Below, one piece after another: positions 53,044 through 61,789 of a DNA stretch of 64,000 nt. The stretch lies in the NCBI RefSeq assembly GCF_039994875.1, contig NZ_CP121196.1, positions 2,108,001 through 2,172,000 of the forward strand, given 5' to 3'. Each line of letters opens with the position of its first letter. Positions within the stretch are counted from its first letter, which is position 1. The notes beneath the pieces were generated by a model, which worked only from the letters and a program-made list of their open reading frames with translations, did no database searches and was not told the DNA's origin. Position numbers and translations under genes: made by a program. This DNA is from Telmatobacter sp. DSM 110680 (lineage in GTDB: Bacteria > Acidobacteriota > Terriglobia > Terriglobales > Acidobacteriaceae).

Positions 53044-53061
53044 CACTTTACGTTGCAAAGT
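53044..53061. promoter_or_regulatory. operator-like dyad C upstream of the regulator operon
   Basis: CACTTTACGTTGCAAAGT; its reverse complement shares CTTTGCA and AAAGT with sites A and B. It lies 9 bp upstream of the membrane-protein start, where a repressor would block translation initiation or transcription. Confidence 0.6.
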
Positions 53062-53213
53062 AAACCACGGAAGAGATGCTGTCAAGTTACCGGTATGGTT
53101 CAAGAGCTAGTTGATCAATCGTGGCGGTGTTCTAAGTAGCGACGGCGGTTGAGGTTATGCCTCTACCATGTAGAGGCATTCTCGGCGCTCCGTATTGAGC
53201 GCCTGAGAGCCGA

Positions 53214-55079
53214 GTGCGATATGATTTGCGCGTGAAAAGAACAACTGTTTTCCTTGCACTAGCATTTGTCTTCGCCGCGATTTCAATTGACCAAACTTTA
53301 GCGCAGCAGGGTTCGAACGCTGCGAAAACCGAAAGAACTGAGCGGCACTCCGCCGCATTGGTGAATGGATATGAGCCGATGTGGTGGAAAGAAGCCGTGG
53401 TCTACCAGGTCTATCCACGAAGTTTTCAGGATTCGAACGGGGACGGGATCGGTGATCTGAACGGCATCACGCAGCATCTTGACTACTTGCAAAAGCTGGG
53501 TGTGAACGTGATCTGGTTGTCGCCTCATTACGACTCGCCCAATGCGGATAACGGGTATGACATTCGCGACTATCGCAAGGTGATGAAGGAGTTCGGCACC
53601 ATGGCGGACTTCGATCGCATGCTGGCAGGTATCAAAGCTCGGCATATGCGGCTGATTGTCGACCTGGTGGTGAATCACACTTCGGACGAGCATCGCTGGT
53701 TTGTGGAGTCGCGGTCGTCAAAAGACAATCCTTATCGCGATTATTATTTCTGGCGCGACGGGAAGCCGAATCCGGCCGACCCCGCGCATCCGCTGCCGCC
53801 GAATAACTATCCGAGTTTCTTTTCGGGGTCTGCGTGGCAATGGGACGAGACGACGAAGCAGTTCTACCTCCACTATTTCGCGGTGAAGCAGCCGGATCTG
53901 AACTGGGATAACCCCAAGGTGCGCGAGGATGTGTTTGCGCTGATGAAGTTCTGGCTGGACAAGGGCGTGGATGGATTCCGGATGGATGTGATTCCGCTGA
54001 TTTCGAAACAACCCGGACTCCCGGATTTAACCCCAGAGCAGATGAAAGGAGACTTTGTTCGTTTGTGGGCCAATGGGCCGCATCGCGATGAGTATCTGCA
54101 GCAGATGAATCGCGAAGTGCTGTCGAAGTACGACGTGATGACGGTCGGCGAGGCGATCGGGATATCTCTTGAGGAGGAACCGAAGATCATCAACAGCGAG
54201 CGCCACGAGTTGAACATGGTCTTCAACTTTGACGCGATCCGGCTGAATCGTGGAGATTTCTATTCCGAAAAGAAGTGGACTCTGCCGCAGATGAAGGCGA
54301 TCTACGATCACCACGCGACCGCGCTGAGCAAGACCGATTGGGACACCGTGTTTTTGTCGAATCACGATAATCCGCGGCTGGTGTCGAATTTCGGCGACAC
54401 GTCGACGGCGGAGTTTCGAGCGCGGTCGGCCAAGCTGCTTGAAACGATGCTGATGACACTGCGGGGCACCCCGTTTATCTACCAGGGCGATGAACTGGCG
54501 ATGACGAACTATCCCTTCACCAAGCTCGACCAGTTTGACGATATTGAGGTGAAGAACGCGTACAAGGACAGGGTACTCGCCGGGAAGATGACGGAGGCGG
54601 AGTTTATCGCCGAGTCGCAGCGCTTTGGGCGAGACAACTCGCGCACGCCGATGCAGTGGAGCGATTCGCCGAACGGGGGATTCACTACTGCGGGTGCGAA
54701 GCCGTGGCTGGCGGTGAATCCGAATTACAACGAGATCAACGCGGCGAAAGAGCAGGCCGATCCGGAGTCGGTGCTGCATTACACGCAGCGGGCGATTGCG
54801 CTGCACCATGGGCATCTGGCGTTTGTGTATGGCGACTACAAGGATCTCGACCCGGATAACGAACAGGTGTACGCCTTTACGCGGACGTTGAGTACGCCCG
54901 GGAAGCCGGATCAACGGTTCCTGGTGGTGCTGAACTTTGGTGAAAAGCCGGTCGATTACTCGTTGCCCGAGGGAATGACGGCTGGGAAGCTGGTACTTGG
55001 CAATATTCCGGGAGCTGCGGAGACGGGTGGCTCGACGCTGAAGCTGGGTGCGTGGGATGCACGGGTGTACACGTACTGA
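53214..55079 (+). CDS. exported GH13 alpha-glucosidase (oligo-1,6-glucosidase type)
   Basis: Up to 621 residues from GTG 53214; GTG 53232 is an alternative and both lack a good ribosome site. Signal peptide TTVFLALAFVFAAISIDQTLA. GH13 barrel signatures: VYQVYPRSFQDSNGDGIGDLNGI, DLVVNHTSDEH, nucleophile in GVDGFRMDV, acid/base in VGEAIG, and the third acid in LSNHDNPR. The QPDLNWDNP and TPMQWSDSPNGGF stretches match oligo-1,6-glucosidases and related subfamily members that act on isomalto-, malto- or trehalose-type glucosides. The final ~90 residues are the beta-sandwich domain. Signal peptide export sets it apart from most cytoplasmic relatives. Confidence 0.92.
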   Translation: MRYDLRVKRTTVFLALAFVFAAISIDQTLAQQGSNAAKTERTERHSAALVNGYEPMWWKEAVVYQVYPRSFQDSNGDGIGDLNGITQHLDYLQKLGVNVIWLSPHYDSPNADNGYDIRDYRKVMKEFGTMADFDRMLAGIKARHMRLIVDLVVNHTSDEHRWFVESRSSKDNPYRDYYFWRDGKPNPADPAHPLPPNNYPSFFSGSAWQWDETTKQFYLHYFAVKQPDLNWDNPKVREDVFALMKFWLDKGVDGFRMDVIPLISKQPGLPDLTPEQMKGDFVRLWANGPHRDEYLQQMNREVLSKYDVMTVGEAIGISLEEEPKIINSERHELNMVFNFDAIRLNRGDFYSEKKWTLPQMKAIYDHHATALSKTDWDTVFLSNHDNPRLVSNFGDTSTAEFRARSAKLLETMLMTLRGTPFIYQGDELAMTNYPFTKLDQFDDIEVKNAYKDRVLAGKMTEAEFIAESQRFGRDNSRTPMQWSDSPNGGFTTAGAKPWLAVNPNYNEINAAKEQADPESVLHYTQRAIALHHGHLAFVYGDYKDLDPDNEQVYAFTRTLSTPGKPDQRFLVVLNFGEKPVDYSLPEGMTAGKLVLGNIPGAAETGGSTLKLGAWDARVYTY

Positions 55080-55197
55080 AGCGGCTCAAAACGGCTGCGA
55101 GGGAGGTCCAGGAAGTTTCAAGATTGAAATACTTGGCTTTAGGGTGGCCGCTGGGTAATCTCAGCGGCCGCGTCGCGTATGCGATACTCGAAAAAGC

Positions 55198-55902
55198 ATG
55201 TATAAGCGGATTATTTTGAAGCTCTCGGGAGAGGCACTGGCAGGCGCGAACCGGTTTGGTTTGGACGCCGTAAAAGTGTCCGATATTACGGACGAAATAG
55301 CCGATGTTCACAAACTCGGGGTGGAGATTGGAATCGTGGTGGGCGGAGGCAATTTCTTTCGCGGCGTAGCGCAGCAGGCGAAAGAGATGGACCGGGTTGC
55401 AGCCGACAATATGGGAATGCTGTCGACGGTAATGAACGCGATTGCGCTGCAGGATTCGCTGGAACAGCGCGGGGTGCAGTGCCGGGTGATGACGGCGGTA
55501 TTTATGAACCAGATTGCGGAGCCCTATATTCGCCGCCGGGCGGTTCGGCATCTCGAAAAGGGCCGCGTGGTGATTTTTGCGGCGGGCATTGGGAATCCGT
55601 TCTTTTCGACCGATACTGCAGCGAGCCTGCGGGCGATGGAGATCAAGGCCGATGTGCTGCTGAAGGGCACCAAGGTTGAGGGCGTCTACAGTGCCGATCC
55701 GGTGCTGGTAAAGGATGCCGTGAAGTACGACGAAATTACGTATATGGAAATTCTGCAGCAGGGGCTGAAGGTGATGGACCTGACCGCAGTGAGCCTTTGC
55801 AAAGACAACAACCTGCCGATGATCATTTTCAACATGAACCAGCCGGGGAATATCCGGCGCGTGGTGCTGGGCGAGAAAGTCGGATCGCTGGTGACGGCCT
55901 AA
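55198..55902 (+). CDS. pyrH: UMP kinase
   Basis: 234 residues: [49 protein letters not shown]-like [19 protein letters not shown] and [13 protein letters not shown] are the hexameric bacterial UMP kinase signature. It phosphorylates UMP to UDP. In most bacteria it sits right after tsf with frr next; here it is 5.6 kb away and no frr follows. Confidence 0.97.
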   Translation: MYKRIILKLSGEALAGANRFGLDAVKVSDITDEIADVHKLGVEIGIVVGGGNFFRGVAQQAKEMDRVAADNMGMLSTVMNAIALQDSLEQRGVQCRVMTAVFMNQIAEPYIRRRAVRHLEKGRVVIFAAGIGNPFFSTDTAASLRAMEIKADVLLKGTKVEGVYSADPVLVKDAVKYDEITYMEILQQGLKVMDLTAVSLCKDNNLPMIIFNMNQPGNIRRVVLGEKVGSLVTA

Positions 55903-55907
55903 AGAAA

Positions 55908-55936
55908 GTTGTCAGTGAACAGTTGTCAGTGGTCAG
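55908..55936 (+). repeat. CAGTG-type short repeat after pyrH
   Basis: GTTGTCAGTGAACAGTTGT and GTCAGTGGTCAG units, as after rpsI and the helicase gene. Begins 6 bp past the pyrH stop. Confidence 0.65.
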
Positions 55937-56017
55937 AAGCTTCGCGGGGTTATGCGACCCGGGTCTTCGGTAGTTGCGTCAGCTGGCGGCACTTTGACGT
56001 CTAAACAGCAAGTGGAA

Positions 56018-57112
56018 ATGAAGAAGCCAGCACGCCTGGATGCATTGACGGGGCTGCGCAGCTTTGCGGCTATCAATATCGTTCTCTTCCACTTTTCCAA
56101 TCCCAACTGGTTTGGTCCGCTGGCTCCAGTGGTGAACGCCGGCTATGCGTCAGTAAGCTTCTTCATTCTGCTCTCGGGGTTTGTGCTGGGGTACAACTAC
56201 AATGCTAAGGCGCGTGCGGGCGAGCTGAGCAATGTGCGGTTTTACGAAGCACGGTTTACGCGGCTGTATCCCATTTATCTGCTGAGCCTGATCCTGGCGT
56301 TCAAGATGATTCCGCTGGAGTGGGGGTACCACACGCACGGGATGTTCTGGACGGGGATGGTGCTGTCGCCCTTGCTGCTGCAGGGGTGGATTCCGGAGAT
56401 CGCAACGTTTCTGAATACTCCGGCGTGGACGATGTCGGCTGAGTCGTTCTACTACGTGCTGTTTCCATGGATGGCAAAGTGGAAGAAGCCAGAGAAGGTG
56501 GGATGGCACCTGACCAAAATGGGTCTGGTATGGATGCTTGGCCTGATTCCCGGAACGCTATATGTGATCTTTAATCCCGATGGGCTGCCGCACGTGGATC
56601 GCTTCAGCTACGGGAGTTGGCTGCAGGCGCTGAAGTACACGCCACTACCGCACCTTGCGAGCTTTGTATTCGGTGTGCTGCTGGCGGAGTTGGATGAGAT
56701 TATTCCGCGGATGGGAAACCGTCGGATGGTGCTGGGGCTTTTTGGATTTGCGGCAACCTTTGCGATTCTGACCCAGGCGTACCGGCTACCGTATCCGCTG
56801 CTGCACGACGGATTTTTCATGCCACTGTTTGGTTGCATTATTCTGGGACTGGCGGGCGTGAATCCACTCTCGAAGTTATTGGGTCTGCGGCCGCTGGTGT
56901 TTGTGGGAGAAGCGAGCTATTGCCTTTACCTGCTGCACTTCAATCTCTGGAACATGATTCATGATTCACACGTGCTTGACCGGCTGGGACTGGCGCGGTT
57001 TGATCCGTGGATAAGCTATGTTCTGCTGATCCTGCTTGCGCTGATGGCACTGCACTTTGTGGAGAAACCAGCGCAGCGCATCCTGCGCGGCTGGATGCAC
57101 GTGTGGCGATAA
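56018..57112 (+). CDS. acyltransferase 3 family membrane protein (OafA/YrhL type)
   Basis: 364 residues from ATG 56018 (the frame opens at 55952). It begins with the family marker RLDALTGLRSFAAINIVLFHF, has FFILLSGFVLGYNY, RFYEARFTRLYPIYLLSL, WTMSAESFYYVLFPW, and about ten membrane helices, ending ALHFVEKPAQRILRGW. This family acetylates or acylates polysaccharides, peptidoglycan or small molecules at the cell surface. Single gene; a strong terminator lies between it and the first propeller gene. The acceptor is unknown. Confidence 0.9.
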   Translation: MKKPARLDALTGLRSFAAINIVLFHFSNPNWFGPLAPVVNAGYASVSFFILLSGFVLGYNYNAKARAGELSNVRFYEARFTRLYPIYLLSLILAFKMIPLEWGYHTHGMFWTGMVLSPLLLQGWIPEIATFLNTPAWTMSAESFYYVLFPWMAKWKKPEKVGWHLTKMGLVWMLGLIPGTLYVIFNPDGLPHVDRFSYGSWLQALKYTPLPHLASFVFGVLLAELDEIIPRMGNRRMVLGLFGFAATFAILTQAYRLPYPLLHDGFFMPLFGCIILGLAGVNPLSKLLGLRPLVFVGEASYCLYLLHFNLWNMIHDSHVLDRLGLARFDPWISYVLLILLALMALHFVEKPAQRILRGWMHVWR

Positions 57113-57232
57113 CGAGAAAGCGAACAGCGAGGAGGGAGCACAGACAACTGCCGCATTCCGACGCATCTGATGCGGAGCCGGCATAGCGATATGCCAGCCC
57201 AGAATGTGCATCCTGTTGCTCTGTTAAAGCAG

Positions 57233-57259
57233 AAGCCCAGCCGGTTGGCTGGGCTTTTT
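57233..57259. terminator. bidirectional terminator between acyltransferase and propeller genes
   Basis: A perfect 10-bp stem (AAGCCCAGCC / GGCTGGGCTT) with a GGTT loop and TTTTT on the plus strand; on the minus strand the stem sits 22 bp past the stop of the propeller gene. Confidence 0.9.
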
Positions 57260-57280
57260 GCCGATGCGGAACTGCTTGGG

Positions 57281-58510
57281 CTATGGCGTGATGCTTTGCG
57301 TGGAGTGATTGCCGTGGGGCGCCAGGACCACCGCGGTTGGGTGGATACCGGTCGGATAGGGTGTGGCCTGCGTCTGCTTCAGCGTGCCTGCGGTTGGATC
57401 GAGGCGGAAACCGGAGACAGAGTTGCCCAGATAATTGGCGGTGTAGACGTAGCGCCCAAGGGCAGGATCGACTGCCACTGAGACGGGCTGCGTATCGGTG
57501 GAGTTGGTTGCCGATCCGGTGCTGTTGACTGCGGTCGAGGGCGTGCCGGTGGTGAGATCGATGACGTATGCGGTTACGCTTGAATCCAGCGAATTGGAAA
57601 CATACATGAACTTTCCGCGGGGATCGATGGAGATGGAGGTTGGTTGGCCGCCCGTCTTATAAGGACCATTTTGCAAGAAGTTAAGCGTGTAGCCGGTGTA
57701 AATGCCATAAGCAATCAGCTGATTCGAGGCGAAATCAGTGACATAGACATAGCGATCGGTCGGGTCGGCCGCCACCGCCGACGGCTTGACTCCCGCGTTG
57801 TAGGGACTCCCCGCAACCGGAGTCAGTGCACCACCAGAGCCAGTGGTGAAAACGAATATCCATCCTGGGCTGGCATTACTGGTGGTGATGCCGCCTGGGT
57901 TGTAGGCGGATAAATCATATGCGGTGACGAAGACCGCTTTGCCGTTGGCGAGGACCGTCACGCCTGTAGGCACGACGGAATCAGAAGCATAGCCGGGGAT
58001 AGTGAGGTTCAGCTGAGAGGCAGCGGATCCCAAAGTACCCGACGACAAGGTATAAGCCGAGAGTGTAGCGGAAGAGGTTCCGGAAACAGCGTAGAGGGTG
58101 TTGCCGTCGGGACTGACCGTCATCGCTACGGGCGTTGTGGAGAAGGTGACGCTATCCTTCTTCGTCAAAACGCCATTAGCCGCTGCTTCGAAGTGAACGA
58201 TATTCTTGTCCACCTGGTTGGCTACGTAGAGGTTTCCATAGCCGGGGGAGATGGCGAGAGCCGTAGGTGTAGTGCCACCGGAACAGACCTGCGGCTGCGC
58301 TGTGCGGATCGCACCGGACTGGGAATCGACCGCATAGGTTTCGATCTCACCATTGGGACAAGTGCTACTTTTGCTTCCAGAGATCGTGCTTGCAGACGTG
58401 GCGACAAAGACATAGTCGATGGTCACGAGCTGGCAACCGGAAAAGAGCGTAGCCACACCGAGGCCGATGGCAGAGACCAGCAGGAGCTGTCTCAATTTGC
58501 TGAACTTCAT
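57281..58510 (-). CDS. beta-propeller lipoprotein, YncE/lactonase-like (paralogue 1)
   Basis: 409 residues. Lipoprotein signal with lipobox LFSGC (cysteine 26), so it is anchored in a membrane. The remainder forms seven-bladed propeller repeats (LYVANQVDKNIVHFEAAANGVL, NTLYAVSGTSSATLSAYTL, YVYVTDFASNQLIAYGIY, KFMYVSNSLDSSVTAYVIDL, YVYTANYLGNSVSGFRLDPTAGTL), as in YncE and 6-phosphogluconolactonase-like proteins. GAAGGAAGCGC precedes the ATG. First of three tandem paralogues that share their 5' regions. No lactonase catalytic residues can be assigned; the role may be ligand binding. Confidence 0.87.
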   Translation of the reverse strand: MKFSKLRQLLLVSAIGLGVATLFSGCQLVTIDYVFVATSASTISGSKSSTCPNGEIETYAVDSQSGAIRTAQPQVCSGGTTPTALAISPGYGNLYVANQVDKNIVHFEAAANGVLTKKDSVTFSTTPVAMTVSPDGNTLYAVSGTSSATLSAYTLSSGTLGSAASQLNLTIPGYASDSVVPTGVTVLANGKAVFVTAYDLSAYNPGGITTSNASPGWIFVFTTGSGGALTPVAGSPYNAGVKPSAVAADPTDRYVYVTDFASNQLIAYGIYTGYTLNFLQNGPYKTGGQPTSISIDPRGKFMYVSNSLDSSVTAYVIDLTTGTPSTAVNSTGSATNSTDTQPVSVAVDPALGRYVYTANYLGNSVSGFRLDPTAGTLKQTQATPYPTGIHPTAVVLAPHGNHSTQSITP

Positions 58511-58671
58511 GCGCTTCCTTCGTCACGGGCCGTCAAAGATCCTGCCCCGAAATGCTGGTTGAGGTTCCTCTCAGACATTTTAAAAGCCTGAAAGGGATGC
58601 TGCTGTCATGCGCGGCTAGAGGCCGAATTGCTCGTCTTGCTTGCGGTCGCGGCCGATTTGCTGGCGGCAAC

Positions 58672-59904
58672 CTACTTCTTGCTGCCATTATGCGTAATCG
58701 CTGCGACCGCCGTTGGATTGGCATTGGCCGCCGATGGTGAAAACTGGGAATTCAAGAGCGTACCGTTGTTGAAGTTCAACTGAAAGCCTGAAACATTGTT
58801 GCCCAGGAAATTTGCGGTAAAGACATATTGGTTCAATGAAGGGTCAATACCAATGGCGACCGGCTGCGTACCCGTGGTGTAAGTGCCCATCCGGGTGAGC
58901 GCTCCTGAATTCGTGGCATACACCGTCAGGTTCGAATCCTGTGCGTTGGCCACCAAGGCGAATTTTCCAGTGGCATCCAGCACAATCGCGCTCGGCTTAC
59001 CGCCAGCCTGAAACGGGCTGCCTGCGACCTCGGTCAAGACGCCGCCGTTAATCTGGAATCCATAGACCACGTTTTGAATGGCATCCGTCACATAAAGATA
59101 GGCGCCGGTTGAGTCGCTGGCGATGGCGGAAGGTTGGGTGCCGACCGGGACGGGAAATCCGGGTATGGTTGTGAGCGTGCCGTCGGAGCCCGTGGTAAAC
59201 CCGAAGACGTAGCCGGCGTTTGAACTCGAATCGTATCCGGTGATGTAGACGTAAGCGCCTTTGGCGGCGGTTGTAACGGCAGTTGGAACGAAGACGTGAG
59301 AGGCGCCTGCGCCGGTCAGCAAGAGGGGCCAGTAGCTGGCGCTGATGCTGGTATTCACAACCGGAGTTCCAAGGGTATTCGCTGTCTGCGCGGGTTTGAG
59401 CGCCCCTGCTTGCGAAGCAGTAAGTATGGGAAATACTGCTATCGACCCGGAACACGGCGAAGCGGGATTGCAAGTCGGCAACGGCTGATACGTGTCTACC
59501 ACGTACAGAAAATTCCCAGAGACGGATAGAGCCAGGGGGAAAATGCCCGGCGTATTCACGGTGTTCTGGGGATAGAGCTTACCGTCACTGCCAATTATGA
59601 ATTGAACGATGGAGTTGTCGTCCCGGTTGGCGACGTAGAGATCAGCCTGATCAGGCGATACTGCTTCGGCCACGGGATTGCGTCCACCTGAAGGAAAAGG
59701 CGAAGTGACAATCTGACGCATGCGGCCTGATTCGGAGTTGATTTCGAAGACGTCGATCTCTCCGTAATTGTTGGGACCGGCCGCTTTGGCACTGCTTACG
59801 TACACGAAGTCTACGGTGAGCGTGGCGCAGGCGGAGAGAAGGGAGGCTGCCAGCAGACTCGCCGCCGAAATGGCCAGCAACTGAATCGGATTGTTGAACT
59901 TCAT
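58672..59904 (-). CDS. beta-propeller lipoprotein, YncE/lactonase-like (paralogue 2)
   Basis: 410 residues from ATG 59904, chosen because the following MKF and the upstream GACGAAAGATGCG-type block match the starts of the two neighbours (the frame opens at 59979). Lipobox LLSAC, then propeller blades: LYVANRDDNSIVQFIIGSDGKL, KGAYVYITGYDSSSNAGYVFGFTTGSDGTLTTI, AYLYVTDAIQNVVYGFQINGGVL, FALVANAQDSNLTVYATNSGAL and YVFTANFLGNNVSGFQLNF. Its C-terminal blades align with those of paralogue 1 (YVYTANYLGNSVSGFRLD). Likely membrane-anchored and periplasm- or surface-facing. Confidence 0.87.
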   Translation of the reverse strand: MKFNNPIQLLAISAASLLAASLLSACATLTVDFVYVSSAKAAGPNNYGEIDVFEINSESGRMRQIVTSPFPSGGRNPVAEAVSPDQADLYVANRDDNSIVQFIIGSDGKLYPQNTVNTPGIFPLALSVSGNFLYVVDTYQPLPTCNPASPCSGSIAVFPILTASQAGALKPAQTANTLGTPVVNTSISASYWPLLLTGAGASHVFVPTAVTTAAKGAYVYITGYDSSSNAGYVFGFTTGSDGTLTTIPGFPVPVGTQPSAIASDSTGAYLYVTDAIQNVVYGFQINGGVLTEVAGSPFQAGGKPSAIVLDATGKFALVANAQDSNLTVYATNSGALTRMGTYTTGTQPVAIGIDPSLNQYVFTANFLGNNVSGFQLNFNNGTLLNSQFSPSAANANPTAVAAITHNGSKK

Positions 59905-60093
59905 TCGCATCTTTCGTGTTGGAGCCAACTTCGTGACCTTCAAAAATCGAACCATTTGCCGAATCGCTTGCTGTCTCATCAGCTATGCGGTGCCAGCGAA
60001 TCAGCTACATCATTGCAATCGCCGGAAGTCTTTGCATCGGGCGGAAACGGCCTGCAAGGTCGCTCCCGCCCGCATGCACAGACAAGGCCGCGT

Positions 60094-61422
60094 TTAGCTT
60101 GTACGACCGGTGACAACACACCAAGTAGCCGGACCAGGCAGGGCATAGCTGTCTTTCGCTTTTGTTGCCTGACTTAACGGAGTCAGATCGCCGGCGTTCT
60201 GGTTGATAGACAGCCCTGTGATTGTGGAACTGTAGAAATTGGCGGTGTAGATGAACTGATTCGAGGGATCCTCGAGAATGCATTGCGGACCCGCGCCAGT
60301 TCCGCCGGTCGATCCCGTTGCTCCGGAGATTGGCTGCAGCTGGAATGGGTTGGTCAGCTTGAATGAAGCGATCCCACTTTGTGCATTCGTGGTGTTGGCA
60401 TTGTCGCCTTGATTCAGGATGTAGACAAATGCTTTGCCGTTAGCCGCAAGCACGTAGTTCGGATAGGAGTAGGTCGGATTGTCTGGGATATATCCATCCG
60501 CCTCAGCCTGCAACGATCCGTTGGTTCCCGGCTTGAAAGCGTAGATAGCTCCATTTGTCGGCGGCTGATTGGTGTTGAGGCCGTCATCGAGAACGTAGAT
60601 TTCGCCACCGGCGGAAACGATTGCAGTGCCCGCGTTGATGTTGAGCGGCTGCGAGGTATTCTGATTGACCGTCAACTGGCCGCTGGAGTTGTTGTACGCA
60701 TACGGAAAGACGGAGTCGCCAGTCGCCGGGGTTCCGCTGAGAGTCAGGAAGTAGTTTGACGCGAGGGCGAAGTCAATCGGCTCGGCCGGAACCGGGAAAT
60801 AAGGAAGGGGTGCGCCGCTGGCAGAAGTGACCTGGGAATTGAGCAGATAGCTCAAGCGTCCCGTGGTGGGATCGATTGAAAAAGCGGTGATATCGCCGCA
60901 GGTGGTCGTCTGTTGACCAAAGACCAGCGAGCATCCAGCGCCGCTGGGGGCATCGTGATCGAGCACGTAAAGATGCGCGCCCGCGGAGTCGGCAATCATC
61001 CGGAAAGGGTTATTTCCCTGAGTGTAGTAGATACCCTGGGGGGCCAGTATGCCATTGCCGCCGATCGAGAACTGGGCGATGTTGGCATTGGAGCAAACAT
61101 CGGTCGTGCTGCATGGGCCGCCGTCTGTGGTGGTGCCGCGATTGAGCACATAGAGGAAGCGTCCACCGGTGAGCAGGACTGCGCGGCTGGGATTAGCCCC
61201 GCCGGTGCTTACAGGGAGCCCTGCGATGGCGGTCAAATTGCCGGTATTGTGATCGATTTTAAAGCCGCTGATAATGCCTTGACCGGTGGTCGAGGCGGTC
61301 TGGGTCCCTGTCACATAGAGGAAGCCAACCGAATAACTTTGCTTGCAAGACGAGATGCCTATGACCACGCCAGCAGAGAGGGCCGACATCAGAAGCGTCT
61401 TGCCGAATTTCTTGAACTTCAT
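60094..61422 (-). CDS. beta-propeller lipoprotein, YncE/lactonase-like (paralogue 3)
   Basis: 442 residues. Signal and lipobox GISSC (MKFKKFGKTLLMSALSAGVV then IGISSC), propeller blades with FLYVTGTQTASTTGQGIISGFKIDHNTGNLTAI, FLYVLNRGTTTDGGPC, HLYVLDHDAPSGAGC, FVYILNQGDNANTTNAQSGIASFKL and FIYTANFYSSTITGLSINQNAGDL. It has a Cys-rich insert (CSTTDVC, CSLVFGQQTTTCG), absent in the other two. GGAATCGC precedes the ATG, as in paralogue 1. First in transcription order of the three minus-strand genes. Confidence 0.87.
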   Translation of the reverse strand: MKFKKFGKTLLMSALSAGVVIGISSCKQSYSVGFLYVTGTQTASTTGQGIISGFKIDHNTGNLTAIAGLPVSTGGANPSRAVLLTGGRFLYVLNRGTTTDGGPCSTTDVCSNANIAQFSIGGNGILAPQGIYYTQGNNPFRMIADSAGAHLYVLDHDAPSGAGCSLVFGQQTTTCGDITAFSIDPTTGRLSYLLNSQVTSASGAPLPYFPVPAEPIDFALASNYFLTLSGTPATGDSVFPYAYNNSSGQLTVNQNTSQPLNINAGTAIVSAGGEIYVLDDGLNTNQPPTNGAIYAFKPGTNGSLQAEADGYIPDNPTYSYPNYVLAANGKAFVYILNQGDNANTTNAQSGIASFKLTNPFQLQPISGATGSTGGTGAGPQCILEDPSNQFIYTANFYSSTITGLSINQNAGDLTPLSQATKAKDSYALPGPATWCVVTGRTS

Positions 61423-61746
61423 GCGATTCCTTCATCCTGGACAGGCGAGAGCCGCCAAGTGGTGTGCTGATTCCGCAGCAGAGCTGGGTTGGGATGGGTC
61501 CCTGATGCATTGTAAAAGGCGAGGGCTTGTTATGCCTAGTTTCGGCGCAAGATCGGTCGAAACATGAGGTTTGAACCGGGAACATTACGGGGTAATGCGG
61601 CGTGGTAAACCATATCGCCCTCTTACTAATCAGTTGCGGCTAGCCGATGCGCATTGGACGCAGAAATCGGCGCAACGTCAACCGAATATAGGGGGAATGG
61701 GAATTGGCTACTGCTGGAGAGTTGGCCTTGTGCCCGGGAAGGAATT
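61423..61746. other. upstream gap between peptidase and propeller genes
   Basis: No open frame with a ribosome site. I see no supported RNA gene or promoter pair. Confidence 0.4.
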
Positions 61747-61773
61747 GAGCCGCGGCAGGGGATGCCGCGGCTC
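61747..61773. terminator. perfect hairpin downstream of the M13 peptidase gene
   Basis: GAGCCGCGGCA / TGCCGCGGCTC, an 11-bp stem with a 5-nt loop, 17 bp past the peptidase stop. No T-run follows on the minus strand, so termination is likely but not certain. Confidence 0.62.
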
Positions 61774-61789
61774 GAAGAGGTTGAGTTGA

